Shown here one piece after another: positions 45,388-56,167 of a DNA stretch of 64,000 bases (the first letter of the stretch is position 1; each line of letters starts with the position of its first letter). The notes under the pieces were generated by a model, which saw only the letters and a list, made by a program, of their open reading frames with translations, was not told the DNA's origin and made no database searches. The translations under genes and the position numbers were made by a program. The stretch spans positions 11,017,729 through 11,081,728 of the forward strand of contig CP136068.1 in the NCBI GenBank assembly GCA_032622095.1, given 5' to 3'. This DNA is from Siphonodentalium dalli (lineage: Eukaryota; Mollusca; Scaphopoda; Gadilida; Siphonodentaliidae).

Positions 45388-46017
45388 AATGGTTTGGTTG
45401 AAAATCTGTCTGGGTATTTGGGACAGAAGTAGATGTCCACATAATTGTTAAAGCCGGGTCGCGTCGTCTATTGACAGCACGCCCGTACACCCTCTTACTA
45501 AGTGTGGTACCTACTGTGTTGTCCAGCATTGTTGGGCAATAAGTGGAAATGCCTTTGTTCAGGAAAGTACTGATCGCAACAACGTGAATCATTCCTGACC
45601 AACCACGGGGTCTCAACGCGGACAATGCTATCATAGGTGCCATTGAATAGCAATGCATCATTGAGCAAATCGACATAGTTCGCCGAATCGGAATCATAGA
45701 AGTTTCGGTTTTCCAAAATCTCTAGCGATGTGAGTAGACGGAGTAATAGATGGTGACATTCTGTGCCAAATAGGCCAACCGAAACCGCCCTGTATAGGCA
45801 GTTACCATCGTCTCCGATTTGTATTGGGGTATAATCCTGGAGGATTATTGGATTAAGTTTTTCTAAAATTTGTTTCGTCGTCGAGTCAACGTTATTGCTT
45901 ATCGGTGTTGTTTTTGGAATTGGTGGTAGTTTGATTTTATACGTTTCGAGCATGAGCCGCTCGCTTTCGATTTGAATTTCCAATTCAGCTGCGCTCTTCT
46001 TTGTAGTATTTTTCAGT
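45366..46017 (-). pseudogene. OTU-type cysteine protease exon, broken by a frameshift
   Basis: Exon starting after the acceptor 'cttctttttctattcag'. Residues include GDDGNCLYRAVS, the classic OTU catalytic Asp/Cys box (Cys codon at 45798-45800), then LLLRLLTSLEIL, and in the next frame HVVAISTFLNKG, ALTIMWTST and NHFVFL, which carries the catalytic His. The frame changes by one base close to 45585-45595 between WLVRNDS and HVVAIS. OTU proteins remove ubiquitin; OTU domains are known cargo in some MULEs and other transposons, where their role is unclear. The exon joins in phase to the PHD exon at 48013-48248 and by frame shift to the linker and transposase downstream. Confidence 0.8.
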
Positions 46018-48012
46018 CTGAATAGAAAAAGAAGACACGGGATAGTATGCTGAATTAGTGGCATTTCCACACGACGACTTCACTAGATAAGTGTGAAGTC
46101 AAGCGACCGCATTCACTATGACTATAGTCAACTCTGGACAACTAAATGGCAATGTCGGCATGGGATATTCATGCTTGTGGACCATTTTTACATGTTTCTT
46201 GGAATTGAAAATCAAGAGCTTATTAATTGTGGAATAACAGTACCAATGTGTTGCCCGAATGTTGTGTCATTACTGTCCAGAATATTGAGTTATATTTGCT
46301 ACAAACGACAAGGAATTTTCCATTTCTTCTTATCAAGCTAATAAAGAGCGTTTCGTTTGACTTATTATCTACCTTACTCGTTTTTAAATTTTCAACAATA
46401 GCTATGTTACCATGATTTGTCGCTTGCATTCTGAGCAATGGTCTTGATGGCAGTGAGAGCTTTCCGATGAATGACAACAAACCATATTTCCGACTAAATC
46501 CTGAAAAGTTACCATAATTCTGATGTGGTTAAGGAGTCAATTACTTAGGGTATACTGTATATAGCATAACTCAAATAAGGACATTACTGTACGTTTCATT
46601 ATCACTTTATGAATTTACTGAATATAAAGCTCATATATATACCCATGCTATGTATACAGTCCAGTGGATTTATGAGCAAAACGTGTCACAATATTTCTTA
46701 GCAGGAATAAGTCTAGCAACCCATTCTAAACAACACACTGAAATCTAAAAGGATCAAGAAAGGCGAAATTGATCAATTATGTTAAATAAATTTGTCAAAA
46801 TTTCCTAAAATACTCATATGGCTTTTCAAAGATATTTATAAAAATCTCCATTTATATGTCCATTTTTCGACTATGTGCCTCCAAAATTGAGAGTTTGTCT
46901 TATGTCGGAGCCTCAGTTTCTCAGATTTAGCTAAAAATCCACATTTTATGGTCTAGTATTGCTGTTGTGTTAGATTCCTCACTGTATTATTACTTTATGC
47001 ACATATGATCGAGAGGACAAAACTATTCTTATACAAAATGTGTCTTCCATTGTTTGAACTTAGCCAAATTTTCCTTGCCACACAAAACTACCATATTTGA
47101 AGTCACACAATTTAATAAATTGATATCATTTACCTGTAAAACAGGGAATATGGATATATATTTATTAAGTTCTATGATCTCAAATATGCTATTTAATTCT
47201 TGAAAAGCCATAACATTTGAGTATTTTATCAAATTATGACAAATTTACTCCACAAAATTCATCAATATATCGTCTTTCTTGATTCTGTTTGATTTTAGTA
47301 TGTTGTTTATGATAGGTTAATATATTTGTTCTCACTGAGAATGTTGCAATTAGTGTGATGAGAAACCATAAATGCACTGGACTAATATGGCATATACTCT
47401 GAACAGACTAATTAAACCATCAAAAACAAATATTGACATAATTTACTATATGACTTTTCTTATTTTCGAATTTCCACACAATTCACAATGCTGAGCTAAA
47501 CGCTCTTTATTTTACGATACCAAGAAAGAAGGTAGTAACGAACGCTCTTTATGTCCACATGTTTTGCAAGTAAATTTTAAGGAAGTCATTTGTTGCAGTT
47601 TATGGGCACGGATTATATATTTAAAAATCACAAATTGCGTAAAGTGAAAGAACGGGCAAATTGTAGCTTTAATTATTTCGGTTCTGGGATTATGTGTCGT
47701 TTTAATAAATAATATTGACAAATAAAGCAATAAATTCGTGCTGCGTGTTAGGCACGTCCCCGACAACAGTTAATAATTACTATTACAGCCACACAAACTG
47801 TAATACCGTTAACATTCGCTGACATATGACTATGACGAATGAGGTATATAGAATTTCAAAGAAAGATCAATTACGCCTGATATCGCTGTCTTATCATGTC
47901 GGGTCAAAGTTCTGTTATGTAAATTCCAATCTACTCTACAATTAAACCACGCATATATATGGTGATGGGCAGATTGAATGATAGATCAAGACGATTAATT
48001 AGAAAAACGAAC
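46018..48012 (-). other. Intron of the PHD-OTU-MULE gene
   Basis: Bounded by donor 'GACAG|gttcgttttt' and acceptor 'ttctattcag|ACTG'. It is AT-rich, holds a half copy of the 17.6-kb palindrome (46454-46555), and none of its short frames is recognisable. Confidence 0.55.
46454..46555 (+). mobile_element. Half copy of the palindromic MITE from 17.6 kb
   Basis: 'gagagctttccgatgaatg', 'atttccgactaaatcctgaa' and 'gttaaggagtcaattactta' match the right arm of 17593-17814. The left arm is missing. Confidence 0.85.
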
Positions 48013-48248
48013 CTGTCCAAAGCCGCCACCAAGTTGTAACCGCCATCATCTCTGCAGAATGCACATGCTTTGCACAAAAATGTCAAACCGTTTTGTTTGT
48101 TGGTGGGATTCCACTTGATCAATATACTACTGGTTGTTGGAACACATCTTTGATGAATCCATTTGAAACATCCGTCGCACTCGATTACGCCAATATCACA
48201 CTTACGTCCACACATACCACATGGATAATCACATTCCGTAGAAGACAT
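48013..48248 (-). CDS. PHD zinc-finger first exon of the OTU-MULE gene
   Basis: Starts at ATG (48248) and encodes about 78 residues with a C4-H-C3 pattern: CGMC, CDGC, WIHQRC, CKAC. That spacing fits a PHD finger, a fold that usually binds histone H3 tails in chromatin. It ends at a donor with the last codon split as AG|A, and the OTU exon at 46017 supplies the A followed by CTG AAA, keeping the frame (Arg-Leu-Lys). The model is thus PHD exon, 2-kb intron, OTU exon. A PHD finger could guide integration to certain chromatin, but this is inference. Confidence 0.68.
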
Positions 48249-50830
48249 GACGATATTGGAATTCTATGCAGTCTACCAGAAAAGTGATGGTTACCTCGGT
48301 AATATACCCAGGAAGCCAGACATGTTACGTCATGGCCCAAGAGTTTATTGCATACCCCGCGGTGATGCATGTCTGCCACCATTCCAAATCGCCTTATTTT
48401 CCCTGTACCAGCAGAGGAACTTCAATTCAATTTATTGTGATGTAAACATATTTTATTCCAATAAAAAAATAACATGTTTAAACAGGGAGAGAGATTATGA
48501 AGGAGAAAGACATAGAGAGGACGGGATATATATAAAGTTGCAACTGACGTCGCATATCAGAATTACCATTCGTGATATTCACACAGACATCATTGAGGGT
48601 CAAATTTGATGTAGTGTTAATGGCGAAGTTTCGACACCTCATCTGTCACTTCTCGCATGTCGATGAATGCTCGTCCCATCATATTGATTCCCTGGAAGAG
48701 CGATATTATTCCAATGAACTCTGTATATAAGACTGCAGTGTTATGTATATATTCAATTCAATTGAATTAAGTTTATTCACATCGTCAATATAGACATTAA
48801 AGAAGAGTTGTATACATAAATACAATGTATATATATATATATATGGACCGAAATATTTCAAGGACCTTCCTAATAAATACTGATAAGTTTTTAAATGTCT
48901 TATGATTTCTGTAGTTAAATATAGGGGTATTGCTTGGGTATTATTATAAATGTATACAATATGAGGGTGTCACCCACCCACCCCTATATATATATCAGAA
49001 TATATCAGATAATCAAATACTCACCGTCTGGCATATGGCCGCAGTGTTATCTCTCGATGTGTAGTGAAATATCTGTGCACCCGAGAGTCTCACAGCCTTG
49101 TAGTTCATTTTGCTCTGGTCGATCTGCAAATATAATCAGACTATTTCACGAACGATTAAATAAGCACATAAGCTGCCACGCTGTCACATATTCGACTCCT
49201 TGCATATGTATGTATGTATTATTTCACACTTAAGTCGAAGTTGTTGCAGCATTGTTCAGGGTATTTTAGTCTAAGACCGTTTTATAGTCACAATGTGGTC
49301 AATTGTGACTCTGAAAATGAGAAAATCTTTTAACTAAAATGCCGACCATGGGGCACGTAGTTGGAAATTCGTAGAGTAGGCCTAACCCAAGCTAAAAAAA
49401 AACAGAGTTCGGTCTCATGCCACGCTATATGTCTAAACGCTGCAGGTATGTGTATTTTCTTAATTAAATCGAACATGTTTTATTGAACTGTTTTGTCAGT
49501 TACAATTCATTCTGGCTTGATCAGACATTTTTCAAATAAATATGGACAGTTCGTTTCTCAGAATAATGCAGAATGAATTTAACCTACAAAAGTCCCCAAT
49601 ATATAAATGTGACATTTCTTCACATTACGTGTAGGCCTAGGTGTGCGCATGTCTTCCAGCTTTCTCAACCGTGGGTTCCCCTTGTGAAACTTTACATGTA
49701 CATATACAAAAAAAAACACACACACGCACACATATATAGATTATTATTTATGGTATAATAATTGTGTACATTCTTCTTCTAAACACCAAACGCTGCCGAC
49801 CATGCACTGCTTTGCTCCCCGACGCATCGTTCAAATATGTATGCCCATACCTGAAATACAAATTATGTACAATATGTAATATGTTCGAAATAATGATAAT
49901 TTATTATCCGATAATGGATCATAATGAAAAACACCCTCTTTGATCCCGTGGCCCCGGTTTCAGTACAGAAATGCAGCCTGTCTTCAATGTGCAAGATGTC
50001 ACTATACTTGGCATGCAATAACAGTTTACGACATCCTGTAAATAACAAATGGCAAACTCCATGCAGCGATTTCAGTAGCCAAGTACCCAGGCCACCAAAC
50101 GTATCTATTTTAGTGTAAACAATATTTATTTGAACAAAAGAACAGAACAACACATTGACAATTATACATATTGAGTAACAAAAACATAGTTCAAATGAGG
50201 ATTAGATAACAAGCCATGAGCCTATGGCTTTTATAAAAATCTTTTCCTCCAAAAATGTTACCCCGAGTGTCAATACAGACAGCTACAGGGTAAAAAGGAC
50301 GGGAATTTGAATATTGTTCTGTGTTTTCAAATAAATGTTGGGAAGTTAGTTAAGCGAGTGCAGGGATCAGAAAGATGGAGCAGTGATAGAAGGGAGGAGA
50401 TTATGAAATAGACAAGAAAGATAATAAAGTAGGTGGAAAAGAAGTGTGATAAATGCTGTATACAATAATCCCTGTCATAATCTAAATTTTACATTATGGC
50501 GTTAAATCATGGTGTGTTGTCCAATATAGAAACGGAATTAGACCCCAAATACGTCTCGGCACCCAGGAGAGATGATGCATGAAAATAAGTATATATTAGG
50601 ATAATTGTTATACTTGTAGTGCGTATCAATATAATCTAGATACAATTAGTACATGTAAGTACAATCATTAGTAAGTCCATTAATATGACAAGGTCAGCAC
50701 GGTTGAGCACGCACTCCGTGGGCAGACAGGCGGATATGCCCGAACACAATGTGCAGAAACGCGACTTACATATTTATACATACAAGTTATGCACCTCATG
50801 TTCGCATACACGACCCCCTGCGCACGGAGC
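48249..50830. other. Region upstream of the PHD exon; one candidate exon
   Basis: Holds (AT)n at 48828-48846, (CA)n near 49712-49735 and the candidate exon described separately. Another stretch, minus strand from 49850 after acceptor 'ttgtatttcag', is open for ~30 codons (reading YGHTYLNDASGSKAVHG) but has no clear donor. Otherwise unassigned. Confidence 0.4.
49025..49123 (-). CDS. Candidate 33-codon internal exon
   Basis: 99 bp lying between a good acceptor ('ttatatttgcag') and a good donor ('CAGACG|gtgagtatt') on the minus strand, open throughout in phase 0 (MNYKAVRLSGAQIFHYTSRD within it). It lies 0.8 kb upstream of the PHD exon. It could be a 5' exon of the PHD-OTU-MULE gene or part of a host gene containing the element. 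The peptide is not recognised. Confidence 0.42.
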
Positions 50831-51088
50831 TCACACATTATCGAAACGTCGACTTTGGATAATAAACAGTTGTACAGCTTCAAATATTATAGAATTTGTT
50901 TCATCGGACATCTCATTAGACCCATATAATAGGACATCAATGTTCACATCTGCTGGCGAAAATGGCAGAGCGGCTGTCATATCAGCTCTAATTTGACTAT
51001 ATTGGGGACATTGCAAAAGAAAGTGGTACGCGGATTCAACTACAAATTCCCCACAAGAGCAAAATGGGGAATCTCTTACGTATCTCTT
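50831..51088 (-). pseudogene. 3' end of a second LINE reverse-transcriptase ORF
   Basis: The minus strand encodes CSCGEFVVESAYHFLLQCPQ then YSQIRADM, LLYGSNEMSDETN and FEAVQLFIIQSRRF before a stop. The C-x-C...H-x4-C arrangement with 'HFLLxCPxYxxxR' is the C-terminal motif of many LINE ORF2 proteins. Upstream (higher coordinates) the frame is lost by about 51100, so it is a short 5'-truncated copy. It lies just inside the right inverted repeat of the MULE region. Confidence 0.78.
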
Positions 51089-51302
51089 ACGTATCTATTG
51101 GTTGAGTCAGGTACGAGACTACGATCTCAGCGGAGCGATGAGAGATAACTCTGCCTGGAGTTTGGACACATGGATCAATTCAGTTGTCAAAAGCATGCCC
51201 ACCGGCGTAAAGTTGCAACATTGTCTTAATTGCATTAGCACGTGTAAGATAAATGATACCGGCCACGACGACACGGCCACAGTTCACCAAAAACAAAAAT
51301 TA

Positions 51303-51395
51303 ATTATAATCTATTTATATCCAGACAGAAATCCGACCGGCTTTCTGCATTTACGCGAGATTTCTCCGGCTTTCTCCGATAAGGCGGATTTCTGC
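51303..51395 (-). repeat. Right inverted repeat of the MULE region
   Basis: Inverted partner of 38527-38617; see that entry. It ends about 60 bp before the SGNH-like start codon. Its TATAAATAG motif on the minus strand points toward the PHD-OTU-MULE gene. Confidence 0.75.
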
Positions 51396-51453
51396 ATATA
51401 GGCAGACCCATTAATTGTTGGTGTAAAAACTTATTTTTCGACCATAACAAGTC

Positions 51454-52197
51454 ATGTCTCTGTCGAAGTTGTCTAAATATAGGACAAAGAACCAGCTACC
51501 GTCACCAGAGGGCAAATCTAATTTTAAACCCATAGTTATCGGCGATAGTAAAGGCAAGCATTTGAAGAAACTTTTGCGTGAACACCCAGTCGATGATTCT
51601 GTTATTTGGAAGTGTGAAGGTGGACGTGAGTTTAGTCAGGGACTTGATTTGTTACGAAGAAACATGAGAGAATTTTGTAAGAATGGTCCAGTTTGGATTT
51701 ACGTTTGGTGTGGTACATGTGATTTGACTGTGAAGCCCAGAGATCCCAAGAACTACATTTATCTTGCATCCAGTGATTCTCGTACATCCGAACTTTCAAC
51801 TATTATTCAGGAGTATTCAGAATTCATGAAGAAATTCCCCTTGTGCAAGATAACATTCCTGGAAGTGCCTGTTTATTCAATCGTACATTGGAACACTTGC
51901 AAGAAACATCCAACACCTTCTGATTTTGAACACGATGACGGAATTCTGCGGGAACAAGTTTCGGAACTGAACATGTTTATTTATGAAGAAAATGAACGTC
52001 AAAATGTTTATACACCTCGTTTTAACACGGACTTGAAAGTTACATCAGTGGTGAAGAAAGGTGACCGGCATGAGGGACAACGTAGCACATTCTATAATTT
52101 AAGTTTGTATGCTGATGGCGTTCACCCCGGTGAACTACTTGCAGAAATATGGCTTCTCAAAATTAGAAATCAAATTCAAAAAGATTGTTGGAATTAA
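51454..52197 (+). CDS. SGNH-hydrolase-like protein, single exon
   Basis: An intact 247-codon gene with the landmarks of the SGNH (GDSL-like) fold: block I VIGDSKGKHL (Ser32), a beta strand with VWCGTCDLT (87-90) at the place of the GxND block, and YADGVHPG (Asp221, His224) as the C-terminal DxxH. SGNH enzymes hydrolyse esters of lipids, sugars or other groups through a Ser-His(-Asp) mechanism. The usual Asn of block III is replaced by Cys here, so activity is uncertain. There is no signal peptide or membrane span, so it is probably intracellular. Start: the first ATG after the inverted repeat. It is divergent from the PHD-OTU-MULE gene. A decayed copy faces it tail-to-tail. It is probably transposon cargo; a host gene is less likely. 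Confidence 0.72.
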   Translation: MSLSKLSKYRTKNQLPSPEGKSNFKPIVIGDSKGKHLKKLLREHPVDDSVIWKCEGGREFSQGLDLLRRNMREFCKNGPVWIYVWCGTCDLTVKPRDPKNYIYLASSDSRTSELSTIIQEYSEFMKKFPLCKITFLEVPVYSIVHWNTCKKHPTPSDFEHDDGILREQVSELNMFIYEENERQNVYTPRFNTDLKVTSVVKKGDRHEGQRSTFYNLSLYADGVHPGELLAEIWLLKIRNQIQKDCWN

Positions 52198-52261
52198 TTT
52201 TTGACAAATTTATGTATAACTATAAGTACATGTAATTTCCAACTATTATTCCTATATAATA

Positions 52262-52950
52262 AGTATATCATTAATTCCAGAATAATTCCAATTTTTTTTT
52301 GAAATTTGATTTCCTACTCTATTACTATTCTGAGAAGCCATGTTTCTATTACACATCAAGACATGCATGTTATATCATGATTCATCGCCGAAATTTAAAT
52401 TGTAGTATTTGCTAGGTTGACCCTCAAAAATCACATCTTTTACGACGTCTGTTTTCTTCCTCTGAATTTTTATTTATATTATTGTTTGTATCCAAAACTT
52501 ATTCCCGCAGAATTTTCCCGTCCATTTGTGAGTCATGAATATCAGAAGGCGATGGGTGTATCTTGCAAGTTTTCCAATTTATGATTGAATAAACAGGCCC
52601 ATATTATGGCATATAGTAAATCTCTTGCATTTTAGTATTCTGACAATTTTAATTCATAAATTAGAAGATGTAGTATGTACGAGAATCGGAATGATACTGT
52701 AGTTCTTGTGATCTCTTGGCTTCACACCAATATTGAATTGACGTAGATGTGTTTTACTAAACACGAAAGTTAATTTGAAAATGAACCATCCTTACAAAAT
52801 TCTCTCATGTTGCTTCGTGATAAATCAATAATAGAATCGTCGACTGGGTAAGTCTGTCAGAGAAAGTCCGAAACCAAACTGAACACATTTGCTAGATGCC
52901 GAACTCAATGATTTGTTTATTGTTTGCCTTCTGGTGACGGAAGCTTGAAC
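52262..52950 (-). pseudogene. Decayed inverted copy of the SGNH-like gene
   Basis: The minus strand carries, in gene order, 'ccgtcaccagaaggcaaa', 'acccagtcgacgattct', 'aacatgagagaattttgtaa', 'tgtgaagccaagagatcaca', 'gattctcgtacat', 'cctgtttattcaatcataaa', 'cttgcaagatacac', 'aattctgcgggaataagttt', 'aatactacaatttaaattt', 'acatggcttctcagaat' and 'aaatcaaatttc'. Each matches 51494-52190 closely, with gaps, stops and frame changes between. It covers nearly the full gene and ends some 65 bp from the intact copy's stop. Confidence 0.85.
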
Positions 52951-52996
52951 TAAATTATGAACTTGGATCTACTTCACAATTTCACAGCTAGTTTGA

Positions 52997-55145
52997 TATA
53001 CATGTGTACCATACATGTACTATGGATAGCTGCATGATTTGAAACAGTTTTGTGGATGATCAGTCTGATTATTTCATTTAATTATACATATCACATCTAG
53101 TATCCTGTTTGGATTTCAAACATTTCACCATGTACCAATTTCAGGTCCCCCCATAAGGGTACTAGTATAACATACCGGCATATCTGTGTAAACCAGTACA
53201 TAATTTTGAAGGTTAGTCACATGTTTTTTTGTGTGACACAATATATTGCAATCAGAATGAAAATGGTATACCAATCTCGCCAGTATTATGGTGTGTATTT
53301 TACACAACTGTTAGCGAAACCAGTGTAGGCCTATTCAATATAATATTTCTTTAATATGTAAATGTTTATATATGCAACTTGAAGTAGTGTAATACAAGCT
53401 GGAATCTTTCATGTTGATGCAACCTTTCAATGTGTGACATATAGAACATAACATACATCTGACTATATTATTTTATTAAACATGTTCATACAAATGGTTA
53501 AGGCTAAGACAGTAAGACTTACATATATTTCAAGAGAATTTAGGCTTGAATTTAATGTGACCACACCTTTCACTACAAGTTTGATAAAGTAAACATGAGT
53601 CAGATATGTTACGTTCTGTATTTACTATGCATCTATTTCAGTTCTAAAGGCTTCAAGTTACCATAATAGTTCTCAGAAAGCATTGATTAATTAAAAAGAT
53701 CAAGTCATCATTTTATGCATTCAAGTTTCATACACATGATCTGTAATCATAATTCAAGTTGAATAATTGTCGCTAAAACACATACATGTACATGTGTTCT
53801 GATTGGTCCAGAGTTGATAGGTTTAGTTTTCGTTTCACCATCAACGACCACTGACTTATAAAAACAATGAATGGAGCACCATTGCAGGAAGTTGATTGGG
53901 CATGTAGTACCAATAATAAACACAATTCTGTTCAATATTTAATAATGTTGAAAATACTGTACATGTACATTCATCGAACTCGTAAAAACTGTCTCAATGA
54001 ATTAAATTTCATGTTTACATTGAATTCAATTTCATGCTACATAATTACTAGTATACTATATAAATTATGAATAAATATATCAGTTTAAACATTTGTTTTT
54101 ATTTTTTAGAGAAGATTGCAGCTACATTAGTACATTTATCCAATATAAAATAATTGCTAGATTTGCATCCCCTCCCGACCCTATTTACAGTTTCCTCATA
54201 GGATACTGTTTCAAAACCACTGTGATAATTTATGTTAATAGGAAGAATAAAACATAATATTCGCCCTCCCGCCCTATTTTTCTGAAATGGATGTATGACA
54301 TAATCTAGCAATTTATTTATATTGGCCTGAGGCCAAATAAAAAATACCTGTGATTCGGGTTTCCCTACCGACCCAATTTTTAAACATCGCCCAGCTGTTT
54401 TTTTGTTGTTGTTTTCAAGAAAGTTCATTTTCTTAAATTGCAACACAAATTTTTTGACATTGAACCACATACAGGTACTCGCCCCCTCATGGTCTGGATT
54501 TTTTTTTGTAGCCCCCCCCCTACTCCATAAACACTAGTCATACTCAAAGCCTCTTAGTCATACTCAAAGCATTGTGTTTATTACAGTTTATACAAAGTAC
54601 GTCCAAATTAATCTCGGCTACAATTTTGAAGGAGACATAATAATTCGTCCAATAATGTGGAAATAAAAAATAAATTTGAAGCCTACATGTACCGGTACCT
54701 ACCGATCATTTTTATGGTCTGTAGGCTGTAACCCGAACCACACATTTAATTTTCTTTGGCCGTATCATTATGGATATTTCCATTTATTTACACGGGTTGT
54801 TGTGAAATAATTACAAAACCACATTAGCATGTCATTGAATTGAATGCCGTTAGCATTTGTTCTTCTGGCTTCTTACAAATTATGAAAGCTGCATTGTCAT
54901 ACTGTTATGTTAGAATGAATGTATGCAATAGCATTCATTTCATTGACATGTCTGGTTCTGTATTTAGAAATTAGCACTCACTAACTTGTATGTTATAGCA
55001 CAGTGCATGTATGTGATCTGTCTGTGTACTACATGTACTTCACGGATTGTGGCATGTAAAGCCAACACCAATAGTAAATTTCATTTCACTAGCGCAGACA
55101 CCTTACTTGTATCATACTAGACACACCCCTGAGTCAATGTGTTCA
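52997..55145. other. Unassigned
   Basis: No gene recognised. A 123-codon minus-strand frame at 54099-54470 lies in text with repeated 'cctcccgaccctattt', 'cgccctcccgccctattttt' and 'tccctaccgacccaattttt' stretches (each ~100 bp apart), suggesting a diverged tandem repeat rather than a gene. Confidence 0.4.
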
Positions 55146-55146
55146 T

Positions 55147-55212
55147 ATTAGAAATGAACAGCAGTTTCAATATGGTTATGGGATTTTAACCATGAGGAAA
55201 TTATGTAACCCC
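55147..55212 (+). repeat. Partial copy of the 15.9-kb hairpin
   Basis: 'agaaatgaacagcagtttca' followed by 'ggttatgggattttaaccat' and 'gag' corresponds to the left arm at 15924-15970. Confidence 0.65.
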
Positions 55213-55217
55213 AAATT

Positions 55218-55710
55218 AAATGAAAGTGTCAATGACACTGTAGCTCAACTTTGTAAAGAAGGTATTTTTTTTTTTGATGAGCAATGAATAGAGAGATTAA
55301 AAAGGAGTGTAAACAATGCGCAGTACAGGATTTAGTCACACACAGAGTAAAATCCAAGATGGCTGCTGGTGGCCATGTTTTTTGGCCGAATGACCCCACA
55401 ATTACTCGTTCCCATCTACATGTCAATATTAACATCCATGACAAATTTCATGACGATCAGACGGCCTGTAGCCCGTGCTAATGGATTGAATTTTGAAATC
55501 CAAGATGGCCGCTGGGCGCTGGCGGCCATGTTTTTTTCCGAATGACCCCAAAATGAATCATTCCTGTCTAAATGTTGATGCCAACAGCTATGACAAATTT
55601 CATAATGATCCGATCAAAGGTACGACCTGTAAACTGTATTGTTGACGCATCACATACACATGGACGACGGACGACAAAGCCATGGCAATAGCTCAAACTT
55701 TACAGTAGAA
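55218..55710 (+). repeat. Short (two-unit) copy of the ~160-bp array element
   Basis: It shows the left flank 'aatgaaagtgtcaatgacac', two array units, and the right flank 'atacacatggacgacggacg' + 'ccatggcaatagctca'. As a compact copy with both flanks it defines the ends of the family. Confidence 0.85.
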
Positions 55711-56165
55711 ATACTATTTTAAAGTACTATTTTAGAGTGGTAGATGGTGCGCTAATTTAAAACTGAGCTGTGGCCCAGACGTGTCCACCAAGTTTATAAA
55801 TACTCTTATGATATTCAGCACAAAATTTCCCCCTTTATTTATTCAGAATGCAACAAAATACAATACTAGGAGATCGACTGACTTTTCTTCATTCAGGACT
55901 GGACATGCGTGTAACATGTACATGTAAAAATGTACATGTATTCATAGTGACTTAGTTTGGTTACTAAAACCCTTGTCATTAGAATGGTTTAGATTAACAA
56001 CATGTAACTTATGTCATCCAAACTTTTGGTAGTCATTTTGATTAGCAAGCGGCAACTAATACCAACGCGAAGCGGGGGGTCTAATATTCCCCTGAACCTC
56101 ACTAATAATGCGTTAGACATGTACATGTACATCAAGTCTGAATATAGTGTGTCTGACATTTGCAG
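55711..56165. other. Unassigned
   Basis: Only TACATGTA-rich text noted. Confidence 0.3.
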
Positions 56166-56167
56166 AA

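Noticed and set aside
54099-54470. 123-codon minus-strand frame
   Set aside because: Lies in text with three diverged 'cctcccgaccctattt'-like repeats; no domain and no splice context.
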